From NCBI GenBank assembly GCA_022578965.1, contig MU400506.1, positions 992,001 through 1,056,000 on the forward strand: 64,000 nucleotides of DNA. Reading direction: 5' to 3'. Below, piece by piece: positions 1-12,392 of the stretch; position 1 is the stretch's first letter, and the number at the start of each line of letters is the position of its first letter. A model generated the notes under the pieces. It was given only the letters and a program-made list of their open reading frames with translations. It searched no databases and had not been told where the DNA came from. The DNA is from Xylaria sp. FL1777. Its lineage: Eukaryota; Ascomycota; Sordariomycetes; Xylariales; Xylariaceae. The position numbers and the translations under genes are program-made.

Positions 1-570
1 GAAGAATTGATGGCGTCCTACCGTCGAGCTATGAACCACGCGAGATTCCTGCTACGCATTGAACGCGAGGGGTCGCCGTTGACGCTCATGGACTCGTTCA
101 GCGAGAACATACAGCAGCTACGAACGGACAGGCTGATTGATTCGGTTGCAAAACTAGGTGTTGCAAGACCGACAGAACGGGATGGCGAGCTTACTGTTGC
201 AGAGTCGAAAAAGCAACTTTATGATAGTTTCATCTTCTTTAAACCGTCTACGCTGCAGAATCTACCCATCAACAAGGGCAATGCGGCCCAGGTTCGAGAA
301 CAGATGCACGACCTTCTGTCAAGTTACTACGAGATCGCACGCCAGCGATTCGTCGACGTGGTGTACCAACAAGCTGTGAACCACCATCTCCTCTTTGGAG
401 ACAAGTGCCCGCTTAAGATCTTTAGCACCGAGATGGTTCTGGGCCTCAACGAAGAGCAGCTGGACATTATTGCTGCTGAAGACTCCCCTGTCAAGCAGCG
501 CCGCAAGAAGCTAGTTCGGGATATTGAGAATCTCACCAAGGCCCTCAAAGTTCTGAAGGGGGTTCGTTAG
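1..570 (+). CDS. Dynamin-like GTPase, C-terminal part (5' truncated by window edge)
   Basis: The frame is open from base 1 and ends at a TAG at 568-570, so only the last ~189 residues are present. The piece is helical and charged and ends in a region resembling the GTPase effector domain (GED) of fungal dynamin/Mx-like proteins: FVDVVYQQAVNHHLL, then EEQLDIIAAEDSP and a final KK.LVRDIENLTKAL helix. In this family the GED helices fold back on the stalk and stimulate GTP hydrolysis during membrane remodelling. The GTPase domain with its P-loop would lie to the left of the window, so the subtype (Vps1, Dnm1 or the Mx-like paralogues common in filamentous fungi) cannot be decided. No intron is visible in this part. 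Confidence 0.75.
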   Translation, partial: EELMASYRRAMNHARFLLRIEREGSPLTLMDSFSENIQQLRTDRLIDSVAKLGVARPTERDGELTVAESKKQLYDSFIFFKPSTLQNLPINKGNAAQVREQMHDLLSSYYEIARQRFVDVVYQQAVNHHLLFGDKCPLKIFSTEMVLGLNEEQLDIIAAEDSPVKQRRKKLVRDIENLTKALKVLKGVR

Positions 571-1495
571 CTCGATAGTGTACCGAGGCATCTCTGAGCT
601 CCGCAATAGTGGCGCTCGGCTGCTCGGCAAGTTTAAGGGATATCTGTCTATGGTGTGTGATGTTTTGTTTTTTTGTCTGACTCGGATGAGGTTTGCATCA
701 AATGGTTTTCGAATATCTAAAGCTTGAGGACCAGGACGCTCGTGTGCAGGTTTGAGGTGAACTGCATGTTGTGGAAGGAAATCTTTCATGACGATCTCCA
801 CTGTCTCAGCATCATCTCGATAGGAATACGCAGATGAGAACTCGTTTTAATACATCAAGAAAATGCAATTATATTGGAAGTCTTCATTCTTGCTAGTTAC
901 CCCTCGTAGTCCTCAACTCGTATGCGGCAATTGCATTTCGACGGGCCCAGATTGTTGTTATACCCAGCCGTATGCGGGCGTACTGCTGCAAAGTTACTTA
1001 TACGATCCAAAGCCTCTATAAATGCTGTGTAGATATTGTGTATGATACTTAACAATTTAGTGATTATCAATCACGTATCTATAATCATGGCTATAATGGT
1101 ATTATTCGGAAAGAATAGTTATGCCGTCTGGTTCAGTCTATCCTAATCATCAACCTTTCTCCAAAATGTGTTGACTGATCCTTGCAGTAAGCTCGCAGGT
1201 GACAGAATCGCGCCCTTCACCTACCGCATCTAGCGCTACTTCTCCGCATCCAACTACTGCGTAACATCTAAACGTCCCAACAGGCAATGGTAGCGTCCAT
1301 TACCCCTCGTGCTCCGGGGTCCCTTATTTAAGCCGAGGCCCCTCGAGCTGTGAATTGCTGCTCCGTCCACGTGTAAGTGTGCTTACTGGTGTTCGAAACA
1401 CTGGGAAAACGAGTTCTCGCTGGATTCGCTTAGAGGCACGCGCTCATCGCTTTCCATTACGTCCTGGTAGTAGTAAATACCTGCACACCATCAAG
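571..1495. other. Intergenic region, dynamin-like 3' end to aldolase start
   Basis: No coding signal. It should hold the 3' UTR of the dynamin-like gene and the promoter of the aldolase gene. A TATTTAAG TATA-like box lies at 1325-1332 and a CACGTG E-box at 1368-1373, about 170 and 125 bases before the aldolase start codon. Confidence 0.5.
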
Positions 1496-2527
1496 ATGTC
1501 TCCTCACGCGACGAATGGGTCTCCAAGTATACAGACAGCCGCAAAAGGCCAGGTAAGGCTTTCCGGTCTCAACATTATGGATGGTTAAACTCTAACAAGT
1601 AACCACGTGCAGTTACCTCAGCTGCCAACCTTCGCAGATCCATTAGATGAGCGTCAATACGTTAAAGAAAGACTGGCGCTTGCGTTCCGGATCTTTGCTA
1701 AGCAAGGGTTTGATGAAGGGTAGGTCAGCTAACTTCTTAAATATCTATTTCACGTTAGACACTTCGCTAAGGATAATGGGGCCGGTAGCGTTGCGGGACA
1801 CATCACGGTTCGGGACCCCGTCGACCCCGACACGTTCTGGGTGAATCCTTTCGGTGTCGCGTGGCCGCTACTGAAAGCATCAGACCTCATCCGCGTCGAC
1901 CACCATGGCCAGATAGTTGATGGCGGATCGGTACGACTTCTCAATGTGGCAGGTAAGTGGAGCGACTAACGAGACCCGGCCGGATAGACCGTAGTTCATC
2001 CTACGGCTTACATCTGACAACGCGCAGCGTACATGATCCACTCCTCCGTACACAAGGCTCGGCCAGACATCAACGCTGTGGCACATAGTCACTCAATCTA
2101 CGGGCGTGCATTTTCGACGCTCGGGCGCAACCTAGAGATTACCACGCAGGATTCGTGCGCCTTCTATAACGACGTCGCGCTGTACGATAACTTCGGTGGC
2201 ATCGTTCTAGGTCCGGAGGAAGGGCTACACATCGCCGAATCCCTCGGACCGAAGAAAGCTGCTATCCTTTCCAACCATGGCTTGCTAACCTGCGGTGGGT
2301 CCGTCGAAAGTTGTGTCTTCTGGTTCACGAGCCTCGAGAAGTGCTGCCATGCCCAATTACTTGCTGATGCGGCTGCTGCCGGGCGCGGCGGCAAGACTAT
2401 TAAGGTTCCAGATGTCGAGGCGGAGTTCACCTATAAGGCGGTCGGCTCTGAGATGGCGGGCTGGTTCAGCGCGAAGCCGGCTTTTGATTTGATGGCCCAC
2501 GAATCTGGGAGTGACTACAAGCTGTGA
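1496..2527 (+). CDS. Class II aldolase/adducin domain protein
   Basis: Four exons, 1496-1552, 1613-1719, 1759-1952 and 2028-2527, give 285 residues. All three introns have GT donors and YAG acceptors, and the frame holds across each junction. The product shows the class II aldolase/adducin fold: RLALAFRIFAKQGFDEGHF, then HITVRDP, WVNPFG, and SSVHKARPDINAVAHSHS, whose histidines match the metal-binding pair of the family, followed by SNHGLLTCG. Bacterial relatives cleave sugar phosphates such as L-fuculose-1-phosphate with a zinc ion. Most fungal members are uncharacterised, so the substrate here is unknown. The protein has the length of a free-standing aldolase domain and no targeting signal is evident. 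The start was chosen because it leads directly into the first spliced exon. Confidence 0.85.
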
Positions 2528-3215
2528 CAAGAGACCCAACACATAGTAGTTGTGGTCGGTCCAAGTTAAGTCTCCTGTGGGTAATTAGTCTATCTTTATC
2601 TAGGCAGTGGGCATGGCCAATGGGCATTTATCTATAGTCGTTGAAGTCGGACGAGTAATAGTAGGAAAATGTCAGAGACGGCGAGATGGAAGAGGGTAAA
2701 TTGAAAATATGACTTACCTAAAATACTTAAGTTACGAACCACGAGAGAAACTCCACGAAATAAACGAGGCTAAAATAGCATGGATGTGCAAGATATGTGA
2801 CCGCAACAGTAGAATCTGGTATGAAAACGCAGTAACTCACCAGATGAAGCTATAACTTGTTGAGGTCTGTTCTGCAAAGGCACATGCATTTACCGAGACA
2901 ATATCGCTAAGGAGATATTACTGTTTTATGTTAATATTCAAATATGCAGTGCCCCACATTGCATGTACGGCGTTTTAGTGGGGTTAGAACAAACTTTCTA
3001 CTGAAGGTCGAGAGTTCGTCAATTGGAAAAGCTCCCAAGAGCAGCTTTGCGAAAAACTTATTTTATTCATTGCCGACATGGCACTGAGCCTACATTAGAC
3101 TATTTCTAGGGCTACAGTTCTTCATCAGGTCTACACTACAACAGGTTCATAGTCCTATGCAATCAATCAACTGTATCTCGACTGGTATAATTTGTAGGAC
3201 TTCGCGACCGTGACC
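2528..3215. other. Intergenic region
   Basis: Tandem gene arrangement: 3' flank of the aldolase gene and promoter of NCL1. AT-rich, with no ORF or RNA gene I can support. Confidence 0.5.
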
Positions 3216-5839
3216 ATGGGTCGCAAAAACCATAGAGTATGTTCTAATGCTACCACTGACCTGACCATGTTCTCAGAAACCTTGACTGATGTGATTTTAA
3301 ACAGGGCGGCCGTAGAGGCGGCGACCGTAAAGGCGGTGATACTCGAAAGCCTCGCATCGATGCCTACCGATCCCATCCCGATCTTCCCAAGAAGAACGAC
3401 AAGCTGGAAACCTTCTATAACAGCCTTCTTCCTCTTGACGATGTCGAGAAAGCCGAATTCTGGGGAGCGCTGCGCAAGGACTTGCCGAACTCCTTCCGTT
3501 TCTGCGGGTCCAAGGGCCACGCCGTCGCCGTCAAACGCCTTCTAGAGACGCGATATGCACCTGAGATCGAGAAGATCGAACACTTCAACGGCGACGTCGT
3601 GCAAGCTCCTCAGCCTGTCCCGTGGTTTCCTGACCAACTGGCCTATTCCATGACGACGCCGAAGCAAGTCGTCCGCAAGTTTCCTCCCTTCGCGTCTTTC
3701 CAGAAGTTCTTAGTCTCCGAGACAAGCATCGGCAATATTAGTAGACAAGAGCTCGTAAGTATGATCCCGCCTCTTGTTATGGACGTCAAGCCTGGTATGA
3801 AAGTCTTGGACCTCTGCGCTGCTCCAGGAAGCAAGTCTGCCCAGTTGCTCGAGATGATCCACTCTGGGGAGGAAGCCAGAATTCGAAAATTTATGGAGTC
3901 ATTCGGCGAGGCTGCGCTCCCAGGGAACGAACAGGAAGAGGTAGATCCTACGGAAGACTCCGCCGACGATGGGCGGGCTACCGGGCTCCTCATCGCGAAC
4001 GATGTCGAGTACAAGCGATGCCATCTGTTGGTCCACCAGCTCAAGAAACTTTCTTCCCCGAATCTGATTGTCACAAACCACGATGCAACGCTCTTCCCAT
4101 TGCTCCGAATAAATCGGGACCCAGAAAATCCTAACGTTCCTCGATACCTCAAATTTGACCGGATCCTGGCTGACGTCCCTTGCGCGGGAGACGGAACACT
4201 GAGGAAGAATATCGATCTGTGGAAGAATTGGCAACCTGGAAACGCATTGGGTCTTCATGCCACGCAGGCTAGAATTCTTGTCAGGGCCCTGCAAATGCTG
4301 AAAGTTGGTGGCAGGGTGGTCTACTCCACTTGCAGTATGAACCCCGTTGAGAACGAATCCATTATCGTTTCAGCGATTGAACGTTGTGGCGGACCGGATG
4401 TCGTCGAGATCATCGACTGCAAAGATAGACTTCCCTTATTGAAGCGTTATCCTGGCATGCACCAGTGGAAAGTCATGGATAAATCAGGCAAAATCTGGAA
4501 CAACTGGGACGAAGTTCAGCAGCATGTTCTGAATGGAGGACAGGCACCTGGCAAGATCTCCCAGACTATGTTTCCCAGACCCGACACAAGCGACTGCTCT
4601 GCCCTGCCTCTTGACCGGTGTATGCGAGTTTACCCTCACCAACAAGATACCGGTGGGTTCTTTATCACAGTGCTGGAGAAGAAAAAGGAGTTCAAAGCCA
4701 AGGATGAAGTGAAATCTCAATTCGGAACGACTACGGCTTCGTCAAATAGCGCTTCCGCATCGGAGATGGAAATTATTGAGGAGGCCAAAGCTGCCTTTGG
4801 AGAGCCAACAGACGAGATTCCCTCTGTCGGTTCTAAAAGATCTCTCGATGAAGGAGAGTCGGAATCAGCCCCGAACAACAAGAGGCAACGAACAGAAACA
4901 CCTACAAATGAGAAAGTAGAGAATATTGTTGCAGCCGTACGGAACACTAAAACAGTTAAAGCCGAGGATCAAACCGAGTCCCCAGCTCCGAATGCTTCTA
5001 CTGATAAACGGGTGAAACGCGCGGAGGCCAATTATGAAGAGCCATTCAAATATTTGCCAGTAGAGCACGAAGTGGTCCAGAATATACGCGGCTTCTACAA
5101 GGTATCAGACCGATTCCCCTCCGACCGATTTATGGTACGAAATGCTGTAGGCGAGCCTGCCAAAGCCATATATTATAGCAGTCAACTGGTGCGAGAAATA
5201 TTAGTCGAAAATGAGGGACGTGGAGTTAGGTTTATTCACGGAGGTCTGAAAATGTTTATGAAGCAGGATGCTCCATCCGCTGAGGTATGTCGTTGGCGAA
5301 TACAATCCGAAGGTCTCCCCATCATCGCTGGCTACATTGGCGGTGAGCGGATTGTTCGGTTGACGAACAAAGAGACTCTTCATTTACTCCTAAGAGAGAT
5401 GTTCCCCAAGTTCATCAACGAGGACTGGAAGAAGCTCAATGAAATTGGTGAGAGAACTAAAGATATTGGTATGGGCTGTTGTCTTCTAAGCATCGAGCCT
5501 GATGGCACCGATCCAGAATTCTCGGAGCGCATGGTTCTGCCTTTGTGGAAGAGTTTCCACTCGTTGAACCTCATGCTACCGAAAGAAGACCGAGCCGCTA
5601 TGATGCTTCGTCTTTTCAACGATACCTCGCCTGTCATTAACCGGACACTGAAGGAGTCAGCTAAGTTAGAGGCTGAGACTGCGGGTTCCGATGTGAAGGA
5701 TGAGCTCGAGGAGGAAGAGGTTGAGACCGAAGCTAAAAATGGCGTAAAAGCTGAGGACCCTGGTGATGCCACGATGCATGATGGTGATGCTGAAGTGGCG
5801 CCAGAAAATGCGTCTGAGATACCGGAGGTTCCTACGTAG
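3216..5839 (+). CDS. NCL1: tRNA (cytosine-5-)-methyltransferase NCL1/TRM4 (NSUN2 family)
   Basis: Two exons, 3216-3236 and 3305-5839, encode about 851 residues. The first exon supplies only seven residues (MGRKNHR) and runs into a Gly/Arg-rich stretch (GGRRGGDRKGG). The RsmB/Nol1/NSUN methyltransferase core is clear: SAM motif VLDLCAAPGSKS near residue 173, motif IV DVPCAGDGTLRKN near 296 and motif VI YSTCSMNPVENE near 346. The two cysteines in the last two motifs are the catalytic and release residues. The enzyme adds 5-methyl groups to tRNA cytosines, including positions 34, 40, 48 and 49 in yeast. Residues ~480-550 are acidic and disordered with a KRQR basic cluster that may act in nuclear import. 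The tail after ~790 is Glu-rich. The size is larger than yeast Trm4 (684 aa) mainly through these disordered parts. Confidence 0.93.
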
Positions 5840-6338
5840 AGTGTCATCTTCAAAAATCATGTTACGCCTAAACCTGAGGCTGTACGTTGGGCTCTTAGGC
5901 GTTAAAAGTTATGTAAGACTAGAACCAGGGGCCCCGGCGTGGCCACATGTCATTTTGAGGATAAGATATAGGGATGATACGTGATCTGTCGCCTACATGA
6001 CTGCTTTTCAGTCTACTTACTAGATAGACTGCAATGCCAAATAGATATCATGTTGACGCCTATAATCATGATCTTAAGAAAATATAAGGACAGTGAACTA
6101 GATATTGGCGTAATACATCGTGTACACACATATTCCAGCTATCATGGTTTATTCACCTGACATATGTGAATCGTGAAGAATAGGTCCAGTGGCGGAGAAG
6201 TTGGTGCGTTCCCCGTAAAACCTAAGAACCATACAAACACATAAATCATGCACACCAGTAAACCGGTATTTTAACATTTTACATATATTTATACACTTGT
6301 ATACTACTCGAAGGACGGCGCGCCCACAATAGGGTGTT
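5840..6338. other. Convergent intergenic region, NCL1 / MEF2
   Basis: Lies between two 3' ends that face each other. It is AT-rich and presumably holds both 3' UTRs and poly(A) signals. Nothing else seen. Confidence 0.5.
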
Positions 6339-8991
6339 TCAAAGAAGTGCCTTTTCCCTGGGCCCTGTAACGCGCTCGAACGTATCGAGGGCCATGGTCA
6401 AGGAGTGATGACCGGACGTCTTGCTGCGCAGCACGCCATCGTACTCGAGGACTTCGGCGAGCGGGACCTGGGCCGTGATCTGCAACATGCGCAGGCGGCC
6501 CTTGCGGGTCTCGCGCAGCGACTTCTGGAACTCGTACGAGTCGGGCGGCGCGTAGATGTCGTCGATGTTGATCTCGGCGTTGCCGTCCCCGGCGGCGTTG
6601 GCGCTGGTACTGCTGCTGTTGCTGTTGCTGTTGCTGTCCTGCAGATCGCGCACCTCAAGGACCTGCCCGCCCCTGGCTGAGTGCAGATCGTGCTGGATGG
6701 CGCCGGCTGCTGCCTCGGGACAGACGATGGTCGCGCGCATCACGGGCTCGAGGATTATTATGCCGTTTTGCTTCTGTGCGACTGCCAGGGAGTCCTTTAC
6801 GGCCTTTTTGGCTGCGCTGGATAAGTGCGCGCCGGACACCGCGCCGAAATAATCCGTTTTGCCGTCATAAGTTAGTGTCACAAGACAACGGTATAGAGGG
6901 GAGCCCCGGCGCGGGCCCCGAGCTAGACCCGCGATAGCGCCATTTAGGAGGTGCTGGCGCGTTGCGTCAACATCGAAGGCGTGCTCTTCTCCGGGGAACT
7001 GAATTCGGATGACATTCCCGTCTCGTTCGATATAAGAGGATCGTGGGAACGCGTTAGTATGATGGCTCTCAAGAGGTTCGATGACGGCCGTACATGCCGC
7101 CGTTCCTGTATTGCCGGCTACTGTCTTGTCGAAGACGGCGCGTGTGGAGGGTGTCTGCATGGATAGGCTCTCCTTGTAGTCGACTACGATCTTGCCCCAT
7201 AGCGCTTCTGCTTTGTAATGGTTCTCTAAACGATCCCGTGCGATCTCGAGATGAAGAGTTCCCATGCCTGATAGCGTGTATTGTTCAGTCTTCTCGTCCT
7301 TTGACCATCTGAGGCTAGGATCTTCTCGCGAAGCATTCTCTAAAGCAGTCTCGAGGATTTTGGCCCCTGTAGGTGTGGATGCATCTAAAACGATGAAGGC
7401 TACAGCTGGTGGGATTTCAGGTGGTCGAACCTGGACATGTGAAAGCTCTGGCGGCGGGGCTTTATTTGAGGACATAACCATCATCGTATCACCCGTTCGG
7501 GCGGTCTTCAGTCCCGTGAGGGCGCCTATTTGCCCAGGTGCGAGGTAGGGGACCTCGACGTTCTGTGAGGCAGAGATCTGCATGATATTAAGGGGTCTCT
7601 CAAACCCTTGTAGATTGGCATTCCATAGTGGGGTGTTCTTCTTGAGAATACCGTGGTACACCCGCACCCAAGTTAGCATGCCTCGGCGCGAATCGTTGAC
7701 GACCTTGAAGACCGATGCTAAGGCTTCGACATGCTGCTGTTTCTGTTTCTTCGAAATCGTTGGAGGTTGGAGTATTTGACCAAGTGGTTGCGTCTTCTCG
7801 CCATTACGGACTTCAAGTTCCGGACGATCAAGCGGGCTCGGCAAGTAGTCATTGACCGCGTTCAGCAACGGAACGACACCAATATTTTTCAAGCTAGAGC
7901 CTGCAAAGACAGGTATGAGGGAACCATCGCCACTACTCAAAACACGTCGAATGCTCTTTTTTATAGGCTCGCTGGGTAGATCTTTGCCATGGTCTGTCCA
8001 TAGCTCCAATAGTTCATCATCTCGCTCACAGAGAAGCTCAATTAGCCTCTCACGGGCACGCTGGATCTCGTCTCTGATGGCACTGTCTACAACAATTTCG
8101 GACAACGGCTCTGGGGAGTCAGTTATGCCAGCGAAGCTGACAACCCGGCCTGTGATGACGTCAACCACGCCCTTCAGTGTATCGTCTTCCCACCACGGGA
8201 TCTGGCAGACTAGGGGCATGCCATTGAGCTTCAGCCCAATGTCCTGGATAGACTTCTTGTACGAGGCACCCTCACGATCTAGCTTGTTAACGAAGACGAA
8301 ACGGGGTATCTTGAATTCTCGGGCAGATGACCACACTCTCTCGGTGTGAGCTTCGACACCCTCTACACCGTCGATAACACATACAGCGCCATCAAGAATC
8401 GGCATACATCTCTCGACCTCGAATCTAAAATCCACATGACCGGGAGTGTCAATTAGATTAATGACATGTGGCTGCGTATTCAGGCCGTGACCATCTTTTT
8501 TTGGCCAGTTGAATGTGATTGCTGCAGACTGTATGGTGATTCCTCTCTGCCTTTCCATGGGCAAGAAATCGGTGACGGTGTCGCCATGATCAACATCTGT
8601 ACTGTGTATTAATTTGACAGAGGACTAGTAACGGGACTTTATAAATGGGGAGGATTGAAGGGCTACTTACTGCCTGCATGTCTTAAGGCACCACTGTTGT
8701 AGAGCATCTGCTCTGTTGTCGTTGTCTTGCCCTACAATTCGAATTAGCACCGAACATTCCCTCCGAGGTCCCTATGAGGGACGGGAAGCCAGAGCCTACA
8801 GCATCAACATGGGCCACGATGCCAATATTTCGGATATATTTAATTGGATTCTCAGGCTGAGCCGTAGAGGCAGAGGTTGCTATTCCCTTAACACGGTACT
8901 GACAGGTATTTAGCACCGAAGGGAAAGCCTTCCGCCCTGCAAGACTGCAACATCTCACTTGAGCTCCGCGAATAGCGGCAAATAGGCTCAT
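6339..8991 (-). CDS. MEF2: Mitochondrial elongation factor G2 (ribosome-releasing factor 2, MEF2)
   Basis: Three exons on the minus strand, 8800-8991, 8671-8731 and 6339-8596, encode 836 residues. Introns of 68 and 74 nt interrupt the GTPase domain; the first splits AHVDA from GKTTTTEQ. GTP-binding motifs are intact: AHVDAGKTT (residues ~60-68), RGITI, DTPGHVDF and NKLD. EF-G domains II to V follow, ending in a domain with AVSGAHLSSAAKK and EPVMRATIVCPE. MEF2 works with mitochondrial ribosome recycling factor to split ribosomes after termination. The N-terminus (MSLFAAIRGAQVRCC and following) is basic and lacks acidic residues, fitting a mitochondrial presequence. A Ser/Asn-rich tract from a CTG/TTG repeat (6610-6636) sits in the C-terminal part. 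I prefer RRF2/MEF2 to translocase MEF1 because of the divergent domain IV-V, but the paralogue call is less certain than the family. Confidence 0.88.
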
Positions 8992-10463
8992 AATCACGAA
9001 GTGACGGGGTGAACCTGACGCAGTATCATGTCTCTGGGACGCAGTACAAGACTCTTGTCTTTTTTATGACATAGCAGTGCCTTGTAACACTTATGATGTG
9101 AGTTACCCAATAGGTAGGTACTCAGTTAGTAGCCCCATAACCCGAACCACTATAGTTTTTTTCCTGAGAGTAAAAAACGGGGCTAATATGGTTTATCTGA
9201 CCTTTTTCGCATCTAATGCAATGATATACTTCGTATAATATCGCATTATGGGTATTTGGCACACTTTCTCAATGTCCCTATTATCTGACTTTTTTCTTTC
9301 TCTGTGGGTGGCGTACTAAGCAAGCAGCGTTGACGCAAAGAAGACAACCTCAACTTACAGAAAACTGAAGTGCTTACGAAAAAAATATAGCCATATGCAT
9401 AAACGCTCTAAGCGGTGTGTCTCTAGTCATTTCTGTTTGGGTGGTGGCCATCGACTTCATACAACGCGAGCCGACCAGCCCAAACGGCTAGATATCTTCT
9501 CGACGAATTGTCCAATGGTGCGCCTTTGCAGCCAGGCCGACTTGTATTTTATGAAACCGACTAACTTTCACAATAACTGCTCTGTATACTATCTGTACTC
9601 ATTTGAAATGTTAAGCAGTCAATTGACGATGTTTCCAAGATCGCCCCATGACCTAACAAATTGTTATACTATAGCGACCTCTAGAATCCATTACATAACA
9701 ACGCGCTCGAAAGCAACTTTGTTCCTTTGTAAACAGTTATTAGGTTCCCATAGTCACTAACTTACATATGTAGTTGAAATACTAAAAACGAAGCACCTCG
9801 ATGGAAAAGTTTACGAATTCCGCCTTTTCCCGCGAGCGACGGGCGGCAACCTTGCCTACACCTGCTCAAGTCAGGGCTTTGAATGAGAGGAACAGAGGAA
9901 GCCAGAAATTCTTAAAGTAATGACTGAATATATACGTGGGATACCGTTGTTATTGATTTAAAACTCTGTACCTACAGCATGTATATCTTAGGCACTCTGG
10001 GTCCCGCCAAAGTGGCTACCTACCTAGGTACCTACAGTATCAGGTAGGTACATACCATGTCTAATGTCTTACCTAGGTTAGGTACATAGGTACGGCAGTA
10101 GGTAGCCTGATGGACCAGGCAGTCTAATACTAATACAGATAGGCACTGCTCTGCGATACCACGAACCGCCGCCGTTGCACCTACCCAGACTACTTGCCGA
10201 CAACCGACCAGCAACTTCACCATCATAAGTGGCTGTAGGTATTTGTTTACTGGGCATACAGACATACCTCGCATCTGCGCGACTTGGAGTACTCCGTTTT
10301 TGCGCACACCTCACTGCAGTCTACCTAGGCAGCCTGCTGCTTGCCTTGTCGTATTGACATCTCGATCGGTTGCCTCAGGAGCCGCTCGACATATCCACCC
10401 TGGCTCAGCCTCCGAGCAACTTGACCCTTTTGTTCGACTGTTGCCAGCCTCGTGCTTCCGAAC
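8992..10463. other. Divergent promoter region, MEF2 / VPS17
   Basis: About 1.5 kb between divergent start codons. It holds two long AT-rich stretches, an imperfect hairpin at 9215-9247 and a cluster of CCTA/TAGG repeats at 10015-10093. No ORF is supported. Confidence 0.5.
10015..10093. repeat. CCTA/TAGG-rich palindromic repeat cluster
   Basis: This stretch is built from TACCTA and TAGGTA units and includes the exact palindrome TACCTAGGTA at 10021-10030. It lies about 440 bases before the VPS17 start. The same decamer recurs in other intergenic regions of the window. Confidence 0.6.
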
Positions 10464-12392
10464 ATGGACTATCGACCGTCCATGCCAGAGGACGAGAACG
10501 CCACCGGCGCATCGCCGTGGGGCTCACCGCCGGCGACTCCCCAGCGCAATGTCACCAGCTACAGCTCCATATCCAGCTCTCAATCGCCAACGCCTTACCA
10601 GTATGGCGGCCGAGAGCCCGGGAATGGCTTTGCGCAGGAAGACTCGGGAATCGATGCCTTCGGACGGCCGAATACAGCGAGTAGCATTGCTTCGACCACG
10701 GAATACAACGCTTCAGAGCAATCCGAACCTTCGCAGCAGGCTGGCTTGAGCTCTGAACTAGACGCTCAACTAAATGCGCCGCAGCAACAATTGCCACCGC
10801 ACGGCGAGCCCTCGAACAACGGACCGCCCAATGCCTCGGGAACACAGCAGGCTCAGCAACCGCGTAGGCCGCCTGGACCGCAATACAAGCTGCAGGCCAA
10901 AATCACAGGGCTGGAGAGGACCGGCAAGAAAGATCCTGTTCTAAGGTTTGATGTTCATGTAAGAGCCCCTACAGCTACACAGCTCTTCTGAAGCTAATTG
11001 AGAGCGAAGACAAACATACCCAAGTTCCGCACCACTCAATTCCGCGATGTCCGCCGGTTACATTCCGAATTCATCAAGCTCGCCGACCACCTTATATCCG
11101 CTAATCCCAACGCTATGGTACCCGCCGTCCCCCCCTCGTTGACTTCTGCCGGTGCCGGCACAGATGAGGACGAGACTCGCGTCAAGGCGCTTATGCAAAG
11201 ATGGTTCAATTACGTATGCAGCAATGAGGTACTCATGATGGACGATGAGATGGTCTTGTTTGTCGAGAGCGATTTCGGCTATAGTCCTATGATAAAGCGA
11301 AAGCAGCCCGCCACCGGCGTGCGAAGGAAAGTTTTAAAGCAGTTTGCACCGCCTCCAGACGAAACCCCCGAGCTGGCAGAAGCACGTCCCATCGTGAAGC
11401 TCTTCTACCTGGGCTCGATGGACGCGGGACATAAGGTGGACCGGCTAGTCAAGTCACGAAGAGGTATATCGTTACTGGGTAATTGATTTTGAGACGTTCC
11501 TGTCTAGGCTAACCTGGTTCTAGGTCTGGGACTATCCGAGTCAGACTTCGGCGTGAAGATTGGTGCTATGAGCGTGCAGGAGCCGCACCAAGGACTGGCA
11601 AACGCCTACCGAAAACTTGGGAAGATTATACAAACTGTGGGAGACTACCACGCCGCTCAAGCCACAGCTGAGGCGACAATCCTTGGAGATTCCTTCCAGT
11701 ATCACTCACAGGATGCGTTTATTGTTAAAGAGACGTTGACTAACCGGCAGCTTCTCATTCGCGAGTTCCTCCAAGCTCGGGACACAACTCGAAGTAAGAC
11801 GAACGCGGCTGACAGACTCAAAGCCAGCTCGAACGTGAAGCGCGAGAAGGTCGATGAGGCCATCGCTGCTCTCGACGACGCTAGGAACAGCGAGAATGAG
11901 CTCTTCCAGAAAACGACGCAAGTTACGCAGAATCTTGTAAATGAGCGTCGCAAATGGTTTGCACGGACATCGGCCGACCTACGGGGCAGCATTCGCGAGT
12001 TCGTATTGCGTCAGATTGAGGCCGAGCGTCGGACTTTAGCGCTTTTAGAGAGTGTGCGACCCGACATTAGGGCTATTGATGCATCTGGAGGACTTAGCCG
12101 ACTCGGTCGAGAATCGCATCCGGCAGTGCGGCGCACGAGCTTAGCTGTCAGCCAGGGACCCAAAGGCGATGCCTGGAGCGGCGTACCAAGGCGGACTGAC
12201 AGTCTGAGCCGGAGCGTCTCAGGCAGTATCATGGGAGGCGCGAACGACGAGGAGGACGCCGGAGAAAAGGAAAAGGGCGTGAAGTCTCCACCCAGCGCTA
12301 GCGCAGCCATGCCTGGGCTCCCAGAAGAGGATGATGAGGACCGCGTAGATGCAAGGAATGCGGCGAGTCGGCTTGCTACCAGCACGTTTTGA
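10464..12392 (+). CDS. VPS17: Vps17-like sorting nexin (retromer PX-BAR subunit)
   Basis: Three exons, 10464-10958, 11010-11463 and 11524-12392, give 605 residues. The introns are 51 and 60 nt. Residues 1-140 are Ser/Gln/Pro-rich and disordered. A PX domain follows (~142-262), containing LQAKITGLERTGKKDP and, across the first splice junction, FDVHTNIPKFRTTQFRDVRR, which closely resembles Vps17. Residues ~330-530 form a long helical BAR domain starting at KIGAMSVQEPHQGLANAYRK. The tail is acidic and low-complexity. With Vps5, Vps17 forms the membrane-bending half of retromer, which returns cargo such as Vps10 from endosomes to the Golgi. The start was chosen because MDYRPSMPED opens the exon without an upstream in-frame ATG. 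Confidence 0.9.

Noticed and set aside
9215..9247. loxP-like sequence (ATACTTCGTATAAT) with inverted flanks
   Set aside because: The match to a lox arm is partial, the spacer and second arm are wrong, and the inverted repeat has three mismatches in 14. It is best explained as an AT-rich hairpin.
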